The notes under the pieces were generated by a model. It had not been told where the DNA came from. It did no database searches and worked only from the letters and a program-made list of their open reading frames with translations. Shown piece by piece: positions 6,397-13,260 of a DNA stretch of 23,119 nucleotides. The DNA is from Campylobacteraceae bacterium (GTDB lineage Bacteria; Campylobacterota; Campylobacteria; Campylobacterales; Campylobacteraceae). The position numbers and the translations under genes are program-made. The DNA lies in assembly GCA_031276365.1 (NCBI GenBank), contig JAISNG010000124.1:1-23119 (forward strand), read 5' to 3'. The stretch's first letter is position 1. Every line of letters begins with the position of its first letter.

Positions 6397-7335
6397 ATGA
6401 AAAATATCGTTTTATTGGCGGCAGCATTATTGTTGTTTGGAGGCTGCGCGCTCTTTCTTGATGAAAATTTGAAAGCGGGCAATGCCGCTATGAAAAGCGG
6501 CAATTACGCTGAAGCTATGAGTTATTTTCAAATTGGCTGCGACAAAAACGGCGATAGATACTCATGCAATAATTTCGGTGTTTACAGCCATCAAAACAAA
6601 GATTATGTTCAAGCTGTTGCATATCTGAAAAAAGCATGCGGTATGAAATATGAAAGCTCATGCGATGCGCTTGGGAATATATATAAAAACGGCGATGGCG
6701 TAACTCAAGATTATGGGCAGGCTCTTAGTTATTACGAACAGGCTTGTTACAACGCCTACGCCTATTCGTCAAGTTGTGAAAAAGCGGCTGAGTTTTATAA
6801 AAATGGTATCGGAACGGCAAAAAACGAAGCGAAAGCACAAAGCATATTGGAAAGAGCATGCACGGACAACTACAACAGCAAAAATGAGTGCTATCAATTT
6901 GGCATGTCGTATCTAAACAGCGGCAATACGGCAAAAGCTAAAAGCTTTTTTGAATTTGGCTGCGAGAGACGGAGCGACATGGACAGCTGCAAAAAACTTA
7001 GCACTCTGTACGCGCAAGGGGAGCAAAAAGATTATTTCAAGGCAAGCTCATATCTTGAAAAAGCGTGCAATTCGCGAGATAGAAGCAGCTGCTATGAACT
7101 TGCCGTTTTATATACCGATAGAAAAAATCCTATAGCTAATGCAAACGAGGCAAAAAGATATTTTGACCAGGCATGCGCTGTAAGAAAAGATGCCGACATG
7201 TGCTACAAAATCGCTATTTTATATACAGATAAAAAGAGTGGAGTATATAATATGCAAACGGCAAAAAGTTACTTTCAAAAAGCGTGCGATTTTGGCTTAA
7301 AAGACGGCTGCAACGCGGCTTCAAAAATTAAATAA
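6397..7335 (+). CDS. Lipoprotein with eight Sel1-like repeats, each with a cysteine pair (Hcp-like)
   Basis: The 312-residue product has a lipoprotein signal peptide with lipobox LFGGC (Cys17). After it come eight Sel1-like repeats of about 36 residues, in the pattern A..Y...C......C..L...Y. Each repeat has two cysteines spaced 7 to 9 residues apart, sixteen in all. This matches the Helicobacter cysteine-rich protein (Hcp) architecture, in which each pair forms a disulphide in an alpha/alpha repeat. Location would be periplasmic face of the membrane or surface; the role is probably ligand or protein binding, with no catalytic motif visible. AAGGAG at 6386-6391 is 5 nt from the ATG. The 75-nt gap upstream contains an AT-rich 7-bp hairpin (6316-6335) without a T tract. 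The AAA+ gene follows after 8 nt. Confidence 0.9.
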   Translation: MKNIVLLAAALLLFGGCALFLDENLKAGNAAMKSGNYAEAMSYFQIGCDKNGDRYSCNNFGVYSHQNKDYVQAVAYLKKACGMKYESSCDALGNIYKNGDGVTQDYGQALSYYEQACYNAYAYSSSCEKAAEFYKNGIGTAKNEAKAQSILERACTDNYNSKNECYQFGMSYLNSGNTAKAKSFFEFGCERRSDMDSCKKLSTLYAQGEQKDYFKASSYLEKACNSRDRSSCYELAVLYTDRKNPIANANEAKRYFDQACAVRKDADMCYKIAILYTDKKSGVYNMQTAKSYFQKACDFGLKDGCNAASKIK

Positions 7336-7343
7336 GGAAGAAA

Positions 7344-9077
7344 TTGGAATACTTGGTAGATTTTTTAGACAGCAAAGAGATAGAAAAAAGCAAAATCTTT
7401 TCGCACTTAAAGTGCAGTGAAGATGAGGCAAAAATACTTCAGGCATTGACACGTCGATACATTGAGGGTGAAGTTGATGTGATGGTGAGCGAGATATTAA
7501 GTGAGATTTTCGGGCAGAAAGATTATGCGCAGCTCCAGAAAATCCCGCTTTTAAAAAATATTATAGACCTTGGATGGGTGATACAGAGCAATTTTACGCA
7601 GCTTAAACTTAACGATTTTTCCAGCCTTGAGCTTTACAATGGTATGATAACTCCAAGCCCCACATTTTTGAAGCTGTTAGAAGATGGAAATCTTGATATG
7701 ATACTGCCCGATATTGCGCCTTACAGCGACCATTTGGAGTACATAAAAGACCAGTTTTTCAGGATAGAGTTATATCAAAAGATTAACTCCACAAAGCAAA
7801 ATATCACACAAAATGCGCCAGGCACACACAGACTCCAGACAAAGTTGCAGCTTTTGGAGGCGAGAATCAACGAGAGGCTTAAGGTTACGAAAAATGAAGT
7901 CATGATAGAAATGCTTTTCAAAGAGCATTCTTTGGATATAAAAGAGCAGATTATTTTTCTAGCGCTTTTAAAAGAGGAGTATTCAGGCGAATTTGAGAGT
8001 TTGAGGGAGATGAATACGCTCATCGGGCTTGTGAGTTTTGACGAATACGAGCGCATAAAAAACCGCGCTGTTTTGGAAGAGGGGTCAAAACTCATTGAGA
8101 GCGGGATTATAGATTATGATGAAATGTTTACAGCATTTGGCGGCGTGAGCAGAAGTTTTTACATCAATGAAGATATTTTGCAAAAGATTATGCATCCGGA
8201 TAAGGAAAAAAAGAGTAAAAAGATAAAACTTGACATGCTAATCGCCGAACAGGATATCTTTGAACTCATAGAACCCAAAACAAATCTCAACGATGTTGTC
8301 ATAACTCCAAAGATTCGCGATGCGCTGGAGGGCATCTTAAGGCAGGTAGATAAAGTTGTCGTGGCGCGGCTGAAAGAGTGGGGCATCAAGGACAAGAAAA
8401 AAGGAGTTGATGCAAAAATCATACTCTACGGGCCGCCTGGAACAGGTAAAACGATGACGGCGCTTTCATTGGCGAAGTCTTTGAAAAAGCAGGTTTTAAA
8501 TTTTGATTGTTCAAAAATTTTGTCCAAATATGTCGGCGAAAGCGAAAAAAATGTGCGTAAAATTTTTGACACTTATAAAGAGCTTTGCCACAAGACCAAA
8601 ACAGAACCTCTTTTGTTGTTAAACGAAGCCGACCAGTTTTTGAGCGCCAGATCAAGCGAGGGCGGCGCGAGCGCTGATAAAATGCACAACCAAATGCAAA
8701 ATATATTTTTGGAGCAGATAGAGCGTTTTGACGGGCTTTTGGTCGCGACTACAAATATGCTTGAAAATATTGACCCCGCATTTTCAAGGAGATTTGACTA
8801 CAAGATAGAGTTTGAAAAACCAAATCTCAAACAGCGCATAAAACTCTGGCAGCATGCGCTGCCTGAAAGCGCCGTGTATGAAGAGGATTTTGATATAAAA
8901 ACTATAGCAGGTTACCCTTTGAGCGGCGGACAAATACAGATAGTCTTGAAAAATACGGCTTTGAAAGTTGCCCTAAAAAAAGAGCCTATTTTTACTTTGA
9001 ATGATTTTAAAGAAGCGATAGAACGAGAGAGCAAGGGGGCATTTGGCGAAGCGAATGCCGTAGGATTTTTGAAGTAG
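7344..9077 (+). CDS. AAA+ ATPase with an uncharacterised N-terminal region
   Basis: The 577-residue product has a roughly 310-residue mostly helical, charged N-terminal region that I do not recognise, then one AAA+ module. The module has Walker A GPPGTGKT (363-370), the YVGESEKNVRKIF segment, Walker B LLLLNEAD (423-430), sensor-1 ATTN, the FSRRFD arginine region and a C-terminal lid with GGQIQ. In Walker B the usual first acidic residue is Asn427 while the catalytic Glu428 is kept, a variant I associate with a CDC48-like bacterial subgroup. No signal peptide or membrane segment is seen, so it is cytoplasmic. The start is TTG: AAGGAAG at 7334-7340 is directly upstream and the first in-frame ATG is about 46 codons later. 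It is coupled closely to the preceding lipoprotein gene. Target unknown. Confidence 0.88.
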   Translation: MEYLVDFLDSKEIEKSKIFSHLKCSEDEAKILQALTRRYIEGEVDVMVSEILSEIFGQKDYAQLQKIPLLKNIIDLGWVIQSNFTQLKLNDFSSLELYNGMITPSPTFLKLLEDGNLDMILPDIAPYSDHLEYIKDQFFRIELYQKINSTKQNITQNAPGTHRLQTKLQLLEARINERLKVTKNEVMIEMLFKEHSLDIKEQIIFLALLKEEYSGEFESLREMNTLIGLVSFDEYERIKNRAVLEEGSKLIESGIIDYDEMFTAFGGVSRSFYINEDILQKIMHPDKEKKSKKIKLDMLIAEQDIFELIEPKTNLNDVVITPKIRDALEGILRQVDKVVVARLKEWGIKDKKKGVDAKIILYGPPGTGKTMTALSLAKSLKKQVLNFDCSKILSKYVGESEKNVRKIFDTYKELCHKTKTEPLLLLNEADQFLSARSSEGGASADKMHNQMQNIFLEQIERFDGLLVATTNMLENIDPAFSRRFDYKIEFEKPNLKQRIKLWQHALPESAVYEEDFDIKTIAGYPLSGGQIQIVLKNTALKVALKKEPIFTLNDFKEAIERESKGAFGEANAVGFLK

Positions 9078-9255
9078 CGCAAAAAAATAAACAAATCCTC
9101 TTTATCTCTGTTTTTATGCACTGTTTCAATCTCCGCCGCACTCATGTCGGATTGTAATTTTTGTCATACTGTGTAAAAATGTAACACTTACTCTTCAGGC
9201 GTCTTTAAATCATACTTTTTCATTTTGACAAAGCTGTCTTAAAAAAGTTTTTAAC

Positions 9256-9261
9256 TATAAT
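9256..9261 (+). promoter_or_regulatory. Candidate -10 box (TATAAT) of the nuo operon
   Basis: A perfect TATAAT lies 34 nt before the nuoA ATG, giving a predicted short leader. A TTGACA at 9225-9230 is 25 nt upstream of it, too far for a standard -35. The 218-nt gap after the AAA+ gene also has a GTGT..ACAC partial inverted repeat near 9170-9187 that could be an operator but is weak. No clear terminator for the preceding gene is visible. Confidence 0.5.
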
Positions 9262-9295
9262 AATAAATTAAATATACGCACTTAAAGGTTCGCTA

Positions 9296-9685
9296 ATGGC
9301 TCATATGTCGTTTGCTCATCCATATTTCGGCGCTTTTTTTATGCTGTTTTTGGCATTTGCGGTGTTTGCCGCCATAACTTTTCTCTCACGCTTCATCAAC
9401 AAAAAACTCGCCCGCGCAAATGGCGAGAAGCTAAAATTGACTATTTACGAGTGCGGATTTCCGACTACAAAGCAGCCAAACCGCATCAGTTCGCATTTTT
9501 ATCTCTTTGCATTGCTGTTTATTTTGTTTGACGTGGAGATTATTTTTATGTTTCCATGGGCAGTAAATTTTAAAGCTCTGGGAATGTTCGGATTTATAGA
9601 AATGGTGCTTTTTATACTGCTTCTTGGAATAGGATTTATATATGCATGGAATAAAGGGGCGCTGGAATGGCACAACATAAAATAA
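9296..9685 (+). CDS. nuoA: Complex I subunit NuoA
   Basis: Small membrane subunit of the proton-pumping quinone oxidoreductase, located next to the quinone-access region. The 129 residues contain three hydrophobic helices (about 12-31, 68-88, 99-117). The family motifs are YECG at 51-54 in the cytoplasmic loop and FDVEIIFMFPWA at 78-89 with Asp79 and Glu81. AAAGG at 9284-9288 lies 7 nt before the ATG. It is the first gene of the operon and overlaps nuoB by 19 nt. Confidence 0.97.
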   Translation: MAHMSFAHPYFGAFFMLFLAFAVFAAITFLSRFINKKLARANGEKLKLTIYECGFPTTKQPNRISSHFYLFALLFILFDVEIIFMFPWAVNFKALGMFGFIEMVLFILLLGIGFIYAWNKGALEWHNIK

Positions 9686-10176
9686 ATTATTTTCAAGACG
9701 GCGGACTTCCCGTTGCGCTTACAACGCTTGATAAAATCGTGCAGTGGGGTAGGAGCAATTCGTTTTGGCCTGCTACTTACGGACTTGCATGCTGTGCTAT
9801 TGAGATGATGGCTACGGGCGCTGGGAGATTTGACTTTGACAGATTCGGAACGATTTTCAGGGCAAGTCCGAGGCAGGCTGACGGCATTATCGTAGCTGGC
9901 ACACTCTCTAAAAAACACGCTCACTTGATGAAAAGGGTTTATGACCAGATACCAGACCCAAAATGGGTAATCAGCATGGGAAGTTGTGCCAACACAGGCG
10001 GGCTTTTCAATACATACGCTACCGTTCAGGGCGTGGACAGGATAATTCCTGTGGATATATATCTGCCAGGCTGCGCTCCGCGTCCTGAGACACTGCAATA
10101 TGCCGTGATGCTTTTGCAAAAAAAGATAAGGTCTGAAAAGATAGCAAGACAAAGCAGACCAAAAAGGCTTGTTTGA
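9667..10176 (+). CDS. nuoB: Complex I subunit NuoB (cluster N2)
   Basis: The peripheral subunit holds the terminal [4Fe-4S] cluster N2 that reduces quinone. The 169-residue protein has all four expected cysteines: the tandem pair Cys42-Cys43 in GLACCAIEMM, Cys107 in MGSCANTGG and Cys136 in YLPGCAPRPE. The start lies inside the end of nuoA, with AAAGGGG 7 nt upstream, so the 19-nt overlap appears real. It ends in the TGATG junction with nuoC. Confidence 0.98.
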   Translation: MAQHKINYFQDGGLPVALTTLDKIVQWGRSNSFWPATYGLACCAIEMMATGAGRFDFDRFGTIFRASPRQADGIIVAGTLSKKHAHLMKRVYDQIPDPKWVISMGSCANTGGLFNTYATVQGVDRIIPVDIYLPGCAPRPETLQYAVMLLQKKIRSEKIARQSRPKRLV

Positions 10177-10976
10177 TGCGTCAATATTCGGATAAAAAAA
10201 ATGTTCAGAAAAAAGAGTATTACAATGACAGATTTCGCATCAGCGCTTCGCTTGATAGATTAGCGCCCGCAAGCGATGAGATTTTCGCGCAGGATTTTGC
10301 CAAACTCTCCTCTAAATTTCAGATAAACGACGCCTACATAGAAGCAAGTCAGCTTGTCATTTGGATAGAACCCAAAGATAATGTGAAAGTGTTGAAATTT
10401 TTGAAAAACACCCTTTATTACAACAACCTCTCCGAGATGAGCGCTATAGATTTTCTGGCAGAGAGAGGCGAATTTGAAATATTTTATCAGATGCTCTCCA
10501 TGAAAAAGCGAAAACGCATGCGCATTAAATGCCGTATCAAAGAGAATGAGCCTTTGAAAAGCGCAGTTGAGATATATAAAAGCGCGGATTGGGCGGAGAG
10601 AGAGATGTATGATATGTTCGGCGTCATCATAGAGGGACATCCGTATATGAAGCGTATATTGATGCCTGATGACTGGAGCGGATATCCGCTTAGAAAGATT
10701 TATCCTCTTCATGGAGATGAAGCGGCGCAATGGTATGAGATAGACCAGATATTCGGCAAAGAGTATAGAGATGTTATCGGTCCCGAGATACGAGACAGCG
10801 CTTTGATAGAGAAAGAAAATACAAGAGGATACGCCAGAGTAGGACACGAAGTGCATTTTGACGAGCCATACAGCGAAAGTCCGAGCAAAATCGGCGAATA
10901 CCAGGAAGACGGAGGGGTGCTGCTTGTCAAAAAGATGAAAAAGAGCAAATCCGTTACCCTCAAGAAAAGGCGCTAA
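10176..10976 (+). CDS. nuoC: Complex I subunit NuoC
   Basis: The 30-kDa-type peripheral subunit packs against NuoD and NuoB in the quinone-reducing module. The conserved core ADWAEREMYDMFGV (residues 137-150) and GHPYMKRILMPDDW follow an alpha/beta N-terminal domain. I place the start at the ATG overlapping the nuoB stop (TGATG); the frame also offers TTG one codon earlier. Beyond the core, the last 60 or so residues are a variable tail ending in a strongly basic stretch (KKMKKSKSV..LKKRR). nuoC and nuoD are separate genes here, not fused as in E. coli. Confidence 0.95.
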   Translation: MRQYSDKKNVQKKEYYNDRFRISASLDRLAPASDEIFAQDFAKLSSKFQINDAYIEASQLVIWIEPKDNVKVLKFLKNTLYYNNLSEMSAIDFLAERGEFEIFYQMLSMKKRKRMRIKCRIKENEPLKSAVEIYKSADWAEREMYDMFGVIIEGHPYMKRILMPDDWSGYPLRKIYPLHGDEAAQWYEIDQIFGKEYRDVIGPEIRDSALIEKENTRGYARVGHEVHFDEPYSESPSKIGEYQEDGGVLLVKKMKKSKSVTLKKRR

Positions 10977-10978
10977 TA

Positions 10979-12211
10979 ATGGCAGTACAACAGCCCAATA
11001 GATTAAAACCATTTTTTGAAAATATCTCTTTTGACAGAGAAGATAACAATATGATATTAAATCTCGGTCCACAACATCCATCGGCACATGGACAGCTTCG
11101 TTTGATTTTGGAGCTTAGTGGCGAGAAGATAGTAAGAGCGATACCCGACATCGGCTACATGCACAGAGGCGTAGAAAAGATGGCGGAAAATATGATATAT
11201 AACGAATTTTTGCCAGTAACCGACAGAATGGACTACATAGCGGCGACTTCAAACAATTACGGATTTGCATTGGCAGTTGAGAAACTCATAGGTGTTGATG
11301 TTCCACGCCGTGCACAGATTATTAGAATGCTGCTTTTGGAGCTTAACCGCATATCATCGCATCTGTTTTGGCTTGCCACGCATGCTTTGGACATTGGCGC
11401 GATGACCGTGTTTTTGTATGCATATAGGGAGCGCGAGTTTGCCATGGATTTGATAGAGGATTACTGCGGCGCAAGACTTACGCACAGCTCTATACGAATC
11501 GGCGGCGTGCCTTTGGATTTACGCGGCGGATGGTTGGAAAAATTAAGCGAATATCTTGACAAACTGCCCGAAGCTATCAAAACTTACGAAGGACTTTTGG
11601 ACGAAAACAGAATCTGGCGCATGAGGCTTGAAAATGTCGGCATACTCACAAAAGAGTCAGCGCAAAGTTGGGGCGCTTCAGGCATAATGCTAAGAGGAAG
11701 CGGCATAGAGTGGGACATAAGAAAAGAGGAGCCTTACGAACTTTATAATGAAGTGGAGTTTGATGTGCCTGTGGCTTATACATGCGATTGTTACGGCAGA
11801 TATAAGCTTTATATGGAGGAGATGCGTCAATCAATGAGGATATTAAGACAGCTAATCACGATGTACAAAGATACACAACCGCAGATTATGGCTGACGCCC
11901 CCGAATTTATCAGCGCGCCCAAAGAGCAGATAATGACGCAAAACTACTCCTTGATGCAGCATTTTGTGCTTGTAACGCAGGGTATGAAAGCGCCAAAAGG
12001 CGAAATTTATGCAGCGACAGAATCTCCAAAAGGCGAGCTTGGATACTATATCAATTCGCAAGGAGGCGCATATCCTTATAGAGTCAAAATCCGCACTCCG
12101 TCGTTTTGGCATTGCAGCCTTTTTCAGGAGATAATGCGCGATTCGTACCTGCCTGATGCGATAGCAATGATAGCAAGCTCAAATATTTTGCTCGGCGAAA
12201 CGGACAGATAA
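10979..12211 (+). CDS. nuoD: Complex I subunit NuoD (49-kDa, quinone site)
   Basis: The subunit is related to the large subunit of NiFe hydrogenases and forms the quinone-binding cavity together with NuoB. The 410-residue protein shows GPQHPSAHGQLR (30-41), containing the His of the quinone site, GYMHRGVEK (59-67) and the family's C-terminal ending LGETDR. The nickel-binding cysteines of hydrogenases are absent, as expected. It begins 2 nt after nuoC and ends in a TAATG overlap with the next gene. Confidence 0.97.
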   Translation: MAVQQPNRLKPFFENISFDREDNNMILNLGPQHPSAHGQLRLILELSGEKIVRAIPDIGYMHRGVEKMAENMIYNEFLPVTDRMDYIAATSNNYGFALAVEKLIGVDVPRRAQIIRMLLLELNRISSHLFWLATHALDIGAMTVFLYAYREREFAMDLIEDYCGARLTHSSIRIGGVPLDLRGGWLEKLSEYLDKLPEAIKTYEGLLDENRIWRMRLENVGILTKESAQSWGASGIMLRGSGIEWDIRKEEPYELYNEVEFDVPVAYTCDCYGRYKLYMEEMRQSMRILRQLITMYKDTQPQIMADAPEFISAPKEQIMTQNYSLMQHFVLVTQGMKAPKGEIYAATESPKGELGYYINSQGGAYPYRVKIRTPSFWHCSLFQEIMRDSYLPDAIAMIASSNILLGETDR

Positions 12212-13260
12212 TGAAACGATATGATTTAAGACATCTTGAAGAGCATTTTCCAAAGAGAGTTTTTGAACTGATGCAGATTTCTCAAAAGGGCGAAGTATCA
12301 ATATTTATTTTTCAAATAGCGCCGAATGAAACACTACAGACTCTTATAAAAAACCTCAAACGCAAAGGTCATGAAGTGATGAACTCACTTCGTTTCAATG
12401 AAGTTGACTGGACGATAGTCGTAAAAGCCTTTGCACATGAACCGACACCGTCAAATCCGCTGTTTGACGCTTTTGAAAAATATGGCGTAGAAGTTGTGAA
12501 GTTTGACAAAAATAGTGCGATTTTATGTATAGGTACACACTTTTCTAAAGATAACAGCGATTTTGTGCAGGATATTAATGCCCAAACAAAAGAGTTGATA
12601 TATATGTCCGCACAAGATGATTTGGCTCTTCAAAAGAGCGCTTATATCAAATATGAAACAGGTTCCGAAGCGGGCGTGCTAGCACTCATAGCAAAAACTG
12701 TTTTAAGAGATGTGCAGACTCCGCAAGAGATTAAAGATTATCTTGACGAACTTGACGAGGGATATTTAAGCGCGGAAAGCAATGTGGGCGAAGAGGAGAT
12801 AGAAAATATAACAGCTCTGTTGTCCAAGCCTTCGCCGTTACTGCTTTTGGGCTGTGATATGTATGAACATTATGATGCGGATTTGATAGCGGGACTGATA
12901 GCTTTGATAACGCGCTTTAACCCCTTAAAAGTAAGTGTTTTAGACGGAACGCAGCAGCAAACCAAACCAAAAACGCTTTTGCCGCCGCCGATAAATGAGT
13001 TTAAAAGTTTTGACGGCACGATAGTATATTTTTATGAAAGCAATGAAGCCAAACCAAAACTTTACGGCTCTTCGCAATTTGCAATAGCGGCAAAACTGCA
13101 AGACGGCGACGAAGTTTTTATAGAGACTTCAAGCGGTACATTTGAGAGTACATTTGCTCTTGATAAGGATATGAAAGGAACGATTGCCGTTCTTGGCATA
13201 AAAAAGAGCGGCTATAGGTATGAAACAGCAACAGTTTTAAAAAGAGGGTCAAATGGCTGA
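12211..13260 (+). CDS. Fused NuoE-like/NuoG-like protein in the nuoE-nuoF position
   Basis: The 349-residue product replaces NuoE and NuoF. Residues 1-74 (from MKRYDLRHLEEHFPKR to SLRFNEVDWTIVV) look like the small NuoE-like protein encoded at this spot in Helicobacter (HP1264 type) and Campylobacter (Cj1575c type). Residues 80-349 correspond in place to HP1265/Cj1574c, often called NuoF-like, but I see none of NuoF's FMN, NADH or Fe-S motifs, and the whole chain has only two cysteines (106 and 215). By eye this part aligns in order with the C-terminal half of NuoG from the next gene: GSEAGVLAL with GSEEAVLYL, LLLLGCDMYEH with TLIIGEDVLTH, and LQDGDEVFIETSSGTF with LYDGQNVKITSQSGAI. The start overlaps the nuoD stop (TAATG) and the end overlaps nuoG by 8 nt. 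It probably sits at the electron-input tip of the complex. A direct flavin role is possible by analogy with HP1264. Confidence 0.8.
   Translation: MKRYDLRHLEEHFPKRVFELMQISQKGEVSIFIFQIAPNETLQTLIKNLKRKGHEVMNSLRFNEVDWTIVVKAFAHEPTPSNPLFDAFEKYGVEVVKFDKNSAILCIGTHFSKDNSDFVQDINAQTKELIYMSAQDDLALQKSAYIKYETGSEAGVLALIAKTVLRDVQTPQEIKDYLDELDEGYLSAESNVGEEEIENITALLSKPSPLLLLGCDMYEHYDADLIAGLIALITRFNPLKVSVLDGTQQQTKPKTLLPPPINEFKSFDGTIVYFYESNEAKPKLYGSSQFAIAAKLQDGDEVFIETSSGTFESTFALDKDMKGTIAVLGIKKSGYRYETATVLKRGSNG

Noticed and set aside
8912..9145. Minus-strand 77-codon ORF at the end of the AAA+ gene
   Set aside because: Mostly overlaps the AAA+ lid region in antisense and has no ribosome binding site.
9225..9261. 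TTGACA/TATAAT as a full sigma-70 promoter for nuo
   Set aside because: The spacing is 25 nt, too long for a joint -35/-10; only the -10 is kept as a candidate.
9499..10152. Minus-strand 217-codon ORF opposite nuoA/nuoB
   Set aside because: It lies antisense to strongly conserved nuoB with all four cluster cysteines in place; composition is of a frame shadow.
10260..11087. Minus-strand 275-codon ORF opposite nuoC/nuoD
   Set aside because: Long, but wholly antisense to nuoC and the start of nuoD; no family resemblance.
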